Assembly (NCBI RefSeq): GCF_009707705.1
Contig: NZ_WLYX01000002.1
Location: 62,001 to 126,000 of the forward strand
Direction: 5' to 3'
From: Paludibacterium denitrificans
GTDB lineage: Bacteria > Pseudomonadota > Gammaproteobacteria > Burkholderiales > Chromobacteriaceae
Length of the DNA: 64,000 nt
Shown one piece after another: positions 11,436 to 21,759 of the stretch; the stretch's first letter is position 1, and every line of letters starts with the position of its first letter. The notes below the pieces were generated by a model. It ran no database searches and was not told the DNA's origin. It saw only the letters and a list, made by a program, of their open reading frames with translations. Made by a program: the position numbers and the translations under genes.

Positions 11436-11585
11436 CTATAAACGGATGCCGCCAAACTTCGGCGTGGCGCATTGTTCGGGCTGACGATTGCGCACCACCG
11501 ATTCGTGAAAACTCTTCACGTCCTCATGGCGGCACTTAACCAAGCCCGGAAGTTTCTTGAGACGGGCTTTCTGAATGGCACACAT
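11436..11585 (-). CDS. 49-codon ORF overlapping the TIR stop; possible true 5' end of the next gene
   Basis: Starts MCAIQKARLKKLPG. Its ATG (11585-11583) shares a base with the TGA of the TIR gene (TGATG), the junction type used elsewhere in this operon. It ends in TAG and, 12 bases later and in the same frame, the 426-residue ORF begins. Either a separate basic small protein or the N-terminus of that larger protein interrupted by one wrong base. The second reading seems likelier given the error rate here. Confidence 0.4.
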   Translation of the reverse strand: MCAIQKARLKKLPGLVKCRHEDVKSFHESVVRNRQPEQCATPKFGGIRL

Positions 11586-12802
11586 CATTTGTGTGCTGGC
11601 CATCGAATGCTCACGCCGTCCGGAAGCTCAAGCTCAAGTTTCGGGTCCAGCTTCCGGTCTGGCGCAATTGTGAGCAAGTCGAGGGGGATGCTCCACTCAT
11701 CTGCAAGTTGCGCCTTCAGTTCCTTAACCGTAAAGCCCCGGAATGACAAACGCCATACTCGCCCGTCTGGGCTATCGTTGTCCTTGTCTTCACTCAGCAG
11801 ACTGCGTTCCCCAATCGTCAGCGCCTTAACGAGAGGTGGCGCACTCCGCTTAACGCTCAACTCCACGACCACTTCCTGAGGTGCGGTGGAAGGAACAAAA
11901 GGAAGCTCGTCACGATACGGTTCAAGCGTCCGTTGGATGAATAGCATTGCGGGCTCGTACTTCTTCACCGTTTGAATAGCCAGCAACTTCTCCAAACACC
12001 GTCCCTTGATCTTGCCGGAGCGGAACTCGCCAGCAGCATTGAAGTAGACCTCGAAGAACATTCCGTTCAACATATCGAGCGCCCGCTCGATTGGAATGGA
12101 AGCCAACTCCTGACGCAGTTTGTCCAAGAACGCGACCGCCCGATTCTCGTTTCCACATGCGCATTGATATAGATTGCGACCCAGCACAAAGGCTTCGTCA
12201 GCACTGACCTTGCCCCAATCGAGTTCCAGTACGGCCACGACGGCCGGATTCTGCTGATACCAGTTGTAGGTCTTCATCGCCTTAATGAGACCGGCGATTT
12301 TGTTTCCGTTCTTTAGCGGGAAGTCCACATCTGCCTTGGCCTCATCCGAGTACGAAAAGGCCTGCTTCAGGCGTACACCGGCTTTTCGTAGCTTCTTGGT
12401 GATGAGTTCGGCCGGGCAGTAGGCGAACGACCTGCAAGAGCAATGTGTCCTGTTGTCTTCAAGAGACCGGGCACTTCAACGCTCTCATCAAAAAAGGCAG
12501 GATGTATTCGCGGCTTTCGGTGAATGCCCGAGCTTGGGCGCTCTTGCGCTCATGGTTCGTCCACAACTTCTTGCGGTACGCGTCGGAGACGAACATGACA
12601 GTGAAGACAGCTCGGTTCTGGTAGACATCGCTCAGGTGCGTGTACAGATCCTTTCCCCACAAATCGACTTCCTCGAACTTGTCGTAAAGACATCGACGCC
12701 TTCGGCTTGCAACGCCTTGGCCACGGCATCGACATACACACGATCTTCGCTTACAAAGGACAAGGCGACATGAAATTTTTTTGGCACTTCGGTAGTCTCC
12801 AT
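11585..12802 (-). CDS. TIR-domain protein
   Basis: The N-terminal 140 residues form a TIR domain: KKFHVALSFVSEDRVYVDAVA, then FYDKFEEVDLWGKDLYTHL with the Glu expected for NAD-cleaving TIRs, VMFVSDAYRKKLWT and ESREYILP. The remaining 260 residues match no family I know; they begin with the LDWGKVSADEAF region and end with a small beta-rich module before WPAHK. Known bacterial TIR proteins hydrolyse NAD+ or make cyclic ADP-ribose signals on infection. The ATG at 12802 overlaps the qatD stop (TAATG), so it is translationally coupled to the Qat genes. Frameshifts near 12690, 12470 and 12400 are one-base losses. About 400 residues when repaired. Confidence 0.8.
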
Positions 12803-13603
12803 TAAGAGTCGGTAACCCCGGGCGGAGGGGGCGGACCGTTCTTCGCTCCATCATTCGGTTCGAGTAGGGCACGCAGATTCGCTCGTATCGTTGCGGCAAC
12901 TGTTGAAGTGGGCATTCCGTGTAGAGCTGAGCGCTTCGACCACTATGGCAACATCGGCAGGTTTAGACGGGCGATCGCCCGTCTTTGTGAAGGGGCCATC
13001 GGTCTCAGTCAATAGCCTATCGAGCGGAATCAGCGAGACCATAGATGCATGTCGGGTATTTTCCAACATGGCGGCGTTTATCGAAAAATAACACCCCAAT
13101 TCGAGAGCGCGCTGCGCTTCTGCCTTGCTGCCGGTGAACCAGTGAAGTACGACCTTCCCCTTAGATGGAGGCAAAAACGATTCAATATGGTCAAGTACAG
13201 CCTTGGTAGCTCGAACGCTGTGAACAGTGACAACCTTGCCCCCCGCGTCAGCGCAACGCTGAAGAACGTGTTGAAAGACTTGCTTCTGCAGGTCCAGAGA
13301 TTTGTAGAAGCGCGGACCTGCATCGAGGCCGACTTCACCAACGTAACGCGCCTCCGACAGGTAGCGATCCCACAGTTCAAGTTCGCTCGCACGCTCCGCG
13401 ACCAATTGCGGATGCAGCCCAAGCGCAGCTCGGACATGCTTCGTGCGCTGCGCGAGTTCGTGATTGCGTGGCCACGCTAACGGTGTTGTTGTCACCGCGA
13501 GGGTGAATACGCCAGCCGCATCTGCCTCCCGGACCGCAAGAGCGTGGTCCGGGTAGAGATCGACGTGGCAATGGAAGTCCACAAGACCGGCCGACGGAAT
13601 CAT
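12802..13603 (-). CDS. qatD: QatD, TatD-family metal-dependent nuclease of the Qat defence system
   Basis: TIM-barrel hydrolase related to TatD DNases. From ATG at 13603 (MIPSAGLVDFHCHVDLYP) the metal ligands are visible: HxH in FHCHVD, Glu in GEVGLDAG, His in VTVHSV, His in VLHWFTG and Asp in TETDGPF. A frameshift near 12915 hides the true C-terminus, which in the repaired frame ends at TAA 12802-12804, overlapping the TIR start. It lies 13 bases after qatC. QatD is the fourth protein of the QatABCD anti-phage system. Length about 265 residues, normal for TatD proteins. Confidence 0.88.
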
Positions 13604-13616
13604 GATCGCATCCTCG

Positions 13617-14984
13617 TCAACTCGGTCTTGCCTCGACACCATCGATCAGACGCTCGACTTCACCAAGGCCTCGCCGATAGACATCGGCCAGCTCGTTGAG
13701 ATGAGCCGACTCGTCCGCGAGGGAGCCGGGCTTATGAATCAGCAGATTCGCAAGCTGCGGTCTCGCCCGCAGGCGCTCAATCGCGTACTGAAATGATCTG
13801 ATCTGCTTTCCTGTCGATTCGCGCGTGTCCAGCGGCTGTGCGTGTAGGTCTTCCACGGTGTATGTCGTCGCGTCACCTCCGACACCCCATGCCGTAGTCA
13901 GGGCAGCACGACGGATTAGGCACGGAAGGCAATAGCCGCAGTGTTCGATGCCAAGTCCTTGCCACCGACCCTTCGTCGGGGATGAACACGACAATGAATC
14001 GGTTGCCAAATTCTTCAACAGTGAGGGATTCCGACAGTTTGTGGCCATTTCGCCCTTCGTCTTGTCCCAGTACGGGTTTCGGATCTCGCCGTCTATGCCG
14101 AGTATGCCGAGCAGGTCGTTCCACCTAGCCATGTAGTAAGGATGCGTGGTGCGGGTGCTGTTCGATCCGAGCCGTAGTGGGTCCAAAGGAACATTCAGAG
14201 CAATGAGTCCATTTTCGGGTACACGTAGAATGAAACTCCGCCCCAATCCAGTACCTGCAAACACCCCGAGCGCGAAGAACAGGAACGACCTACCGCGCGT
14301 GCTGTTCTCTGAACCGACGCCTTCCACAAGGCCATCCACAAAGGTCATTCCGACCCGCAGACGCTCGAAGGACGACTTGTTGAAGTGCTTCTTCAAACCC
14401 GTGAACAGCTTGCCCTGCGCGTCGCTTGTCGCGCCTTCGCCGAAATGACTGACTAACAACGGTGTGGCGCCGTCTTCCAGTAGATCAATGGCGCCAATCA
14501 AGCTATCCAATCCCCCCGAGAACAGGCTGATGGAATCAAATGGTGGGGCAATCAAGCTCGAAGGCGCCACCGGGCGATTGTTGCGAATCGAGCCGGACGT
14601 GCCCTGAACCCAATCATCCAGCGGTCGCCCGTTAAGAAGTCCAGTGCTTTCTTCAGCGTTGGTCCTGCCGCAGCCCAGCGAGCAGGTTCGCTGACTGGGA
14701 CGACCAGGCGTATCTCGCGCGTCCAAGAATCCTGCGACTGCTCGACACGTGAGATGCGGGTATCCGCTGCATGGACATGCGCGGCCAGCACCAGCAGATC
14801 AATGCCGATCTCAGAGGGAAACACGCCGATCTTCTTCAGGCTCGTCAGCGCGCCACCGATACCATGATCCAAGGACTTTTCGGCTTACGACGAGTTGTAT
14901 GTACGTCCTCTGTTCATCGGTCCCAACCGCAACATCGAGACTGTCGTCGGGGCCGAAGCGGCCCGCTAGGAGTTGTCGCTTCAT
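13617..14984 (-). CDS. qatC: QatC, QueC-like PP-loop protein of the Qat defence system
   Basis: Related to QueC, the 7-cyano-7-deazaguanine synthase. Start ATG at 14984 (MKRQLLAGRFGPDD) overlaps the qatB stop as ATGA. The PP-loop ATP pyrophosphatase motif SLFSGGLDSLIGA lies around residue 145 and a zinc-binding HCGYCLPCLIRR near residue 335, both QueC hallmarks. QueC-like proteins in defence systems modify the N-terminus of a small protein or make deazapurines; which applies to Qat is not visible here. Two frameshifts (near 14870 and 14590) are repaired by single bases. About 455 residues, longer than QueC itself, with an extra N-terminal domain typical of QatC. Confidence 0.88.
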
Positions 14985-15868
14985 TGGTCGGCCTCCGCAT
15001 CACCAAGAGTTTGCAAGATCGCAAATGCCGACTCGTACACGGCGTCTACGAAGACCTGAATCCGCTCGGGCGTGAGATTGGGGGTCTCCGACCGAGCCCG
15101 CGTCAGCGCGTCGCTCACTCCGCCACGGATGAAATCGCGCAACTGCTGTTCAACGCGATGCGCAGCTTGCGCGTCTGTCGGCATAGTCACGGCCTTGGTG
15201 CCGATGTCATTGCATATGCGCGCTTCTATCGCGTGCGTGGCATACAGCTCGAAAACCGTTTGCATTTGATCCGGGGTAAACGTGGTTAGATCGGTTAGCC
15301 CTTCGCTTGCCAGTTCAACGATGGTCTCGATGTATGCCTCGCGGGCAATTCCTTCATCCACGGTGCCTGCGCCCGGACAGATGTAGTCGGCCAAGCCCAC
15401 GAATATCTCGGCGATCGGACGACCTGCCAGCGACTCCAAGTCCAGTGCACGTAACGCCTCGCGCACACCACGCGCCTGCGCGTCGGCCAAGAAGCCAAGG
15501 AGTCGTGCGCTTAAGCACCGCGAGAGGCGCCCATGCGTTGTGCAGCCCTGGCGCGCGCCGCTTACCGACGTTGAAACGTACTTTGATACGGCGCGCCCCA
15601 GACTGGCCCGATCACTGCCGCCAGAACCGGCGAATCGAGTAAAGCTGTTACGCGCGCCCGAGAAGCGTTGCGGGTCCGCCGTCTTCGGAATGGGTGGCCG
15701 GTTTGGTGGTGCAGGGGGCGCAGCGCCATCTGCGGGAGGCTGGCCATCAGGGCCTACGCCGGGACTCGCAGGGTTGGGAGGAGCGTCACCGCCATCACCG
15801 CCGCCCAGCCATGACGGGACGAGCGGAGTTCCTCCGCCGGGGCCTCCGTAAGCCGTTGAGGTTCCCAT
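14981..15868 (-). CDS. qatB: QatB of the Qat defence system
   Basis: Begins MGTSTAYGGPGGGTPLVPSW, the signature N-terminus of QatB, a family found next to the KAP ATPase QatA. A Pro/Ala-rich linker and a GARLLGFL helix region follow. ATG at 15868 overlaps the qatA stop (TGATG) and the stop overlaps qatC ATG (ATGA). Frame breaks near 15700, 15640 and at 15509-15516. The last is GCTTAAGC; replacing it with GCCGGC restores RMGASRGAGARLLGF, as expected for the family. The conserved glycine-rich N-terminus makes it a candidate substrate for QatC-type modification (inference). About 295 residues. Confidence 0.85.
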   Translation of the reverse strand: MGTSTAYGGPGGGTPLVPSWLGGGDGGDAPPNPASPGVGPDGQPPADGAAPPAPPNRPPIPKTADPQRFSGARNSFTRFAGSGGSDRASLGRAVSKYVSTSVSGARQGCTTHGRLSRCLSARLLGFLADAQARGVREALRALDLESLAGRPIAEIFVGLADYICPGAGTVDEGIAREAYIETIVELASEGLTDLTTFTPDQMQTVFELYATHAIEARICNDIGTKAVTMPTDAQAAHRVEQQLRDFIRGGVSDALTRARSETPNLTPERIQVFVDAVYESAFAILQTLGDAEADQ

Positions 15869-17810
15869 CAGCGCGCTCCCTTCACGTCTTTGAGCGCCGC
15901 TTCGGCGCTGGCCTTGAGGCCGGGGTTGTTGGTGGCTTTGCTCCAATCGCCAAGCAGCTTCGTCAGGCGGGCGGCGCACTCAACATCTTTGATAACGCCT
16001 TGCCAGCCGCTGACAGCCCAAGGACCGCACTTGCCACTTGGCAGCGCCTCCGGAAATCCATCAACCGGGTCTGTAAGCCTGGTTGCGCCTTCACGAGAAC
16101 CACGAGGCCATCGATACCCGGCGGCTTGATGTCGAAAGCGCCGGTGCTCATGATCTTCGTGCGCACGGCTTCGAACACCTTCTCCGCTTCAGGCTGCACA
16201 AGCTGCTTCAACTCGGCCTCGTAGCTTTGAACAGTCATCTTGCCGCCGAACAGCTTTTCCACCACGGCTTACCAAGTGTCCCAGCACCGACACCGGGCCG
16301 AAGTAGTCCTTCTTGTCCTTGGTCACGAACAAGTAGGGGCGCAAATCGATACCCGATAGTTTCGGCGACAAGCATGCCCAGTCGCATATCGTCTCTGAGG
16401 ACTTCCACTCAGCCAACACGGCGCTGTCAGGCACGGATACAGGTTCGACGGACTTCGGCCCCTTCCGCTCACCAGCTTGAGGCTCCTTACCATCAGCCGT
16501 CGCCAAGTGCTTTTCCAGGGCATCGAGGTCTTCGCAAAATCCGTGCGGATGGACCGCTGCGACAAATGCGATCTGCTCGAACAGCCGTGGTATGAAGCGT
16601 TCCGCGAGCATAAGCTTCGCGAGTACGGGCAACTTGATGTCGTCACCGAATCCGCGTGCTGTCGCGGTGCGCTCGCGCAGCAACAACGTGTTGAGGAAAC
16701 GTTTTATCTGACGCGGGTTGCCTTTCGCGCCGCTTGCCGGGATGGGGCCGATTTGATCGCTGAGTGCGAGCGCGTTATTCGCCTTCTCGGCCTGCTTTCC
16801 TAGCGCTGTCTTGATGGTTGCAGAATCCAATCCGCCGCTGGTCCAAGGACGTTTCAGCTTCTCCCGTGCCACGCCGATCAGCTTCGCGTAGTCCGCGTCG
16901 TCCTCACCGATTTCGGCGCCAGCCAGCAGCAACGTGACATAAATCCGTGTCTCGGTCTCGCCCAATGCCGGAATACGGAATGGAACCCGGATGAGTTTTT
17001 CGAGGTAATTGCGCGCGTAGTCCCGCGGCCCGGTACTGTCGGGCAGATCAGGGAAATGCTTGCGCACTGCGTACTCGATCATTGCCTCGTCGGCTGCGAC
17101 GACGAACGCCGTCCGCGCAGTGAAGACGAACAACCGGATGGCTTCGAGGGTTTCGATGGCGGTGTCGGGCAAGCAACGATCGAGGTCATCAATCAATACG
17201 ACAAGTTGCCTGATACCGGCGTCCTTTAGAAGTCGGTCAAACGCCTTGCGGAACGCCTCCACTTCCTCCGGCACGTTTTTGGACTCGCCCGGCTTCAGCA
17301 CGGCCTTCACCTCATCCACGGCCGTCGTGAGGTTTTCCTTCGTCGCAATCTTGGCTGGGTCTGCTACCAACGCTTCAAGGGAGCCGATAATGGCTCCGAT
17401 TTGGTCAGGTGTTGGTATGCCCGTGAAAGCGGTCATCGCCAAACCGCCAGCCCTCTTCGCAACCTTCAACCAGTCGATCCGGCTGAACACATCCTTGACG
17501 GCGGCCGCAGCCTTGGTCAGGGCCGGGCGCTTTTCGATCAAGCCTGTCACGATCCCTTCGATCAGGGCGATCTTCGCGTCCTCGAACCCCGGAATCGCCA
17601 ACCGTTGAACTTGAGGCACAGGACATCGTCCGTGCTGGCGAAACCCGCCTCGATCATTTCGAGCACGCTGGACTTGCCCGCGCCCCAGTCGCCGTGTACC
17701 CCGATCGTTACGGGATGTTCGGGCTTTGCGCGAAGCAGCCCGATGATCGTGGTGGCGATGGCCTCGTTATTCAGCAGATCAACCTTGGTTTCGTTGTCGG
17801 CTAGGATCAT
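15868..17810 (-). CDS. qatA: QatA, KAP-family P-loop ATPase of the Qat defence system
   Basis: STAND-like KAP NTPase. Start ATG at 17810 (MILADNETKVDLLNNEAIA). Walker A GVHGDWGAGKSS at residues 37-48; Walker B LVVLIDDLDRCLPD near 190, followed by the KAP-typical ETLEAIRLFVF and NPRQIKRFLN. Reading-frame breaks near 17590, 16270 and 16000 are repaired by one base each, giving about 645 residues that end KDVKGAR at TGA 15868-15870. The start overlaps the repaired end of the caspase-helicase gene and the stop overlaps qatB, so qatA ties the upstream toxin-like genes to the Qat genes. In Qat it is the presumed sensor or power-stroke component. Confidence 0.88.
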
Positions 17811-20800
17811 TGGTTTCCTCCCTGTGCATACAGTGCCGCGCTTAAGCTATGGCGTCCTTTGGCCGCAACAACGCGGCTGCGCCCAACCCCACACACTGGC
17901 GCAACCGATCATCGTCCAAGTTGTTCAGGTCCTCGGTATTGCGAACGCCAGCAGACAGTAGTGCCAAGTATTGGCCGCGCGTCAGCCGCACCGAAACCTT
18001 AGTGAGGGGCAGCGCGTCGCACGGCAAGCCGAATTCGAGCCGCTGAAGAATTTCGTCCAGACCTTGAAGAAAATCAGGTTGATCGGGGAATAGCGTTGCC
18101 AGAATCTGATGCGCGGAACGCAGATGAAAGCGAGTCGCGTCGGCAATGCCGATGATGTTGCCGTAGCCAATGGCACCGCCAAACGGCGTCGTAGAGTAAT
18201 GCCTCTCCAGCACATCGACGGGCGTCCCCTCAATCCAATCATGCAGCAGTGCGGCACGCTTGCATCGTGCCCAAAACTCGATCTGGTCACGACAGTACCG
18301 CTGCAGCATTTGAGGCATTTGCTGTCCGAAGCGCTGAGCCACCTCGCCAGCGCGCACACTTTCGGACTGCCCCTTCTTCATAACCGGCGTATAAATGGCA
18401 TCCAGTTCGTCCAGCACTTGGACCATCGCTAGGATGTGGCTGGGCGGTGTCTGCGCGACGTTCAGGCGTCCCATCAATTCGACCAGGCGCAGGCTCGACT
18501 CGAATGACAGGGACGAGGCGCCACATGCGCGCCCAAGGAGCGTCAGGTGGATGAGATCGCCTTCGCGCTCAGCAAGCCCTGCCTGCAACAGGCGCTCAAC
18601 CAGAGCGCTCACGTCCCGCTCTACCATCGCGACCCATTGTGGATTCGCTCGCGATGCCGAGTACCCTCCGAAAGTGTTGACCAGCAGTCCCGGGATCTCG
18701 TCAGCACGGACGCCGCGCACCTGACTGAGCAGACGCAGCGTCCATGTCGGCAGATCACGTTGCTGGAAGGAGGACCTTACGTCTTCGGGGACACCCAGCA
18801 CATAGCGCTGGAAAAGCTGTGCACGTTCCATTGGCGTGTCCGCCAGGATGATCGCCTTGCCGGTCTCATTGAAGCCGAGTCGCCCAGCGCGACCCGCCAT
18901 GTTCTTGTACTCGGCCACCGTGAACTGTCGACCGTCCTCGCCGACGAATTCATTCTCGGCGAGCACCACCGTTGAGGCTGGCGTGTTGATGCTTACGGCC
19001 AAGGTCGTGGTGGCGACCAGGGCATGGATGCCCCCCATGGCGCTGCGATACCCTCGCTCGACCGCCTCGCGTTCCGCCCTCAGCAAATTGGTGTTGTGGA
19101 ATGCGGTGCCACCGGCCGGGCATTCCCGCAAGTCCTGCGATGCGCCGGTCAGGTCTTGGGTGGGAAGTGAATCCGAGGATTGCGCTGGTTAAGCGGCAGG
19201 CCAAGTTCCTTGGCAAGGTACTTCGCACACCCCCGGGCCGGACCGCGCATGTTGCGGAACACCAGTAGCTTCTCGCCCTGACCCACCAGTTGCTGCGCCA
19301 GAGGCACGATCACATCCTGCGAACTGGGTTTGTCGCGACGCTGCACGATGCGGTACGAAGGCAGTAAAGCCTCGGTCTTCGTAGTCCCGTCGGTATCGAT
19401 GTATTGGAATGTTCCTCGCCGGTCGAGAACGCCTTCGATCAACGGCACGGGCCGCTCGCGCGACAACAGTAGCGGAACACCGAGCCAGCGATCGAAGCTA
19501 TTCAGATTGCCAATGACTGCGGACAGGATCACGAGCTGCGGCTCGATGCCATGCTGTCGGGCCCGCAAGAGCAGAGAAAAGATCAGCTCAACCGTGATGC
19601 CGCGCTGCGGGTCCGTGATGAACTGCCCTTCGTCCAGCACAACCAGACCGAGCTGACTCAGCAGGCGAGGCGAGCCCAACGCTAGATTGAGGAAGGTCTC
19701 ATAGGTAAAGAAGCCCGGGTCATAGCGCCCAGCCAAAACGGGCCCGATGCCGTCGGTTGCATCCCCACTGCAGCGGACCACGCGCAATCCTGCAGCCGAG
19801 TAGCGCTCAGTGAACTCCTCGAATTTCTCGTTGACCAGCGCTCGATAGGGCAACAGGAATGCCGCCTTCTTGCCGGACGTGACCGCCTGAATCGCCGCCA
19901 CCTCGCCGACCATCGTCTTGCCGGAACTCGTCGGGGCAACAACCAACAAGGAGTTTCCGCTGAGCACGCCGAACTCGTTGACCGCTTTGAGTTGCAGTGC
20001 GTTGAGACCTTGAGGAAAGTCGGTGGCCCACCTATCGACAATCTCGGGCGGGAAGCCGTGGGCGGAAAACTCCGCGAACGATCCCGACATTTGATGGACA
20101 GCCCTTGTAGGAAAAGCTGTGGCGTAGTTGTCGCCGCGCTTGAGCGTCGGGAACGTCAGACCGCCTTGCACACTGCCCAAGAATACGGGCGTTTGCGTGA
20201 CGCTGATTCGCTCGGCCTCCACACGCACCAGTCGGATGATCTCCCCGGCGATCTCAGGAAAGCTGACTGAGTCGCCTACCGTGCCTGTCAACGCCTCAAT
20301 CACGGCGTGGGTGAGCAAGCCATGCCCGGTGCCAGGCTGTTCCCACGCAGATTCATTCGTCGCACAAGCCGCCAGAAGGATACGGCCTTCTCCATAGATG
20401 CCCGTAAGTGCGAATGCATTGCGCGGGCGTGCCACCGTCTCCAGCACGCGCGCCGGTGCCGGCCGCTGAAACAGCAATCGAGGATACATAGGACGGCGCG
20501 GGCCTTGGTCGCCTTGAAGGCGTCCGCCAAGCCAGCCATCGATAAGGCCGTCCCAGCAAGGTCGTGCGGCGTTCGTGTCGAACAACACCAAGTTGCCATC
20601 TGGAGATCCGTGTCCCGCAAACGCGATAACCACCACGTCATCTACACTCGCGGCAGCCAAGGTGCCTAGCATGGCTCCTGACACTTCCGCGTGGGTGGCA
20701 GCCTCGTCCACGAGTAGGCGGCCACTCAGGCCTTCGATCGTATCGGTGAACAGTGCCCACAGAGCCGTAGCATCGCGGCGCGCTCCGCCCAGTTCGGGTA

Positions 20801-20852
20801 TGGAGGTATCGAGATGCTTGTTGATGCCTACGAATATCGCCTTGATCGCCAT
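17807..20852 (-). CDS. Caspase-like protease fused to a Ski2-like SF2 helicase
   Basis: The N-terminal 240 residues are a C14 caspase-like domain: MAIKAIFVGINKHL, LGGARRDATALW, the catalytic His in VIAFAGHGSPDG (His about 81) and, in the repaired frame around 20500, the catalytic Cys in CILDCCFSGG. A p10-like ILLAACATNESAWE segment follows. From residue 280 comes a DExH helicase: VVAPTSSGKTMVGE (306-313), VVLDEGQ (407-410), ILSAVIGN and, in the second half, NMAGRAGRLGFNETG, with a helix-hairpin C-terminus as in Ski2/Hel308 proteins. Frame breaks near 20580, 20465 and at 19187-19194 (GGTTAAGC), plus a false stop at 17840-17847 (GCTTAAGC); GCCGGC at the last two sites restores the frame. About 1,010 residues. 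Follows the nucleotidyltransferase by 9 bases and overlaps qatA. Confidence 0.85.
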
Positions 20853-20861
20853 ACGCGTTCC

Positions 20862-21759
20862 TTATCCGATTCGAGCAAGGAGTTGTTCAATCACGTCGCA
20901 GGCCTGCCGCTGCCGCAACGTCCTCGCCTCACGTTGCTCTGGTTCGTCACCTTCGCCCAGCTCGAACTTGGCGACCGACACCGGACCATCCTTGCGATAG
21001 CCTTCGGCTTTCTCGTCGCTTGCGAAGCGGCTGCGCAGGATTGCCAGCGAGGCCTCGACGACGGTACCGTGCTTGCCGTTGCGCTCCTTGTGGAAAGCCG
21101 CAGCCACGGCGTCTAGTCCTTCAGATGCATGTTCAATGCAATAGATCAGATCGTGCGCGTCCTTGCGTTCGAAGCGCTGATCGAACGCGAACGACTTCAG
21201 GCAGGTAAAGCTGACCAGGTTGGCATGCTTAATGTGTTCCGTCGCGATTCCGTTGCCACCGAGGAGTTCAGCCTGGATCTCGGTAACTTGGTGAAGGTCA
21301 AAAACAATGGAGGAATATGGGATATTCAGTGCCGAGATCGTGCCTTCGGTCGGCAATGGCTGCACCTTGCCACCAGCGATGTCCGGTGCATCCGCCAGCA
21401 GTTCCAGCACCATCAACGCGCCATGTTCAGTGCGGGTCTGCCAACGCCGGAAAGCTTTGTACCGGCGCTGTTCTCGGCCCGCTCGAATCCCATCTTCTTG
21501 AGGTTGTCTTCGAGTGTGTGATACGCCTCGGTATCCGCCAGGATTTGCAGGTCGATCACGATGTCCACGTCCAGAGTGCCTGCGTGCGCTTAAGCACTAC
21601 CGGCGGCCGTGCGGCAACAAGATAGCGCGGCGTGAGTCCCCCGATCAGGTAGACCGACTCTTTCCACGGCCCGAGTCCGCGCAGCAGCGTCACAAGGACG
21701 CGTTCGCAGTCCACCGTGTACTGGTCGCTGTAGCCGTCGAACGTTGCAGGTTTTGCCAT
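20862..21759 (-). CDS. AbiEii-like nucleotidyltransferase
   Basis: The N-terminal region has the nucleotidyltransferase pattern YLIGGLTPRYL followed by TLDVDIVID, that is GG...R and a DxD metal site. A helical C-terminal domain follows (FERKDAHDLIYCIEHA). AbiEii-type toxins of type IV toxin-antitoxin systems transfer nucleotides to tRNA; whether this one does is unknown. ATG at 21759 overlaps the stop of the AbiEi-like gene (TGATG). Two breaks: GCTTAAGC at 21588-21595 where VVPAHAGTLDVD needs GCCGGC, and a missing base at 21447-21450 where SWRWQTRTEHG is expected. About 298 residues, normal for the family. Confidence 0.75.

Noticed and set aside
10905..11484. Plus-strand ORFs opposite the unknown defence gene
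   Set aside because: They are antisense to a longer, uninterrupted and operon-consistent minus-strand frame.
19187..20600. Programmed frameshifting in the caspase-helicase gene
   Set aside because: The breaks lack slippery heptamers; one carries the GGTTAAGC error pattern and the window has similar breaks everywhere.
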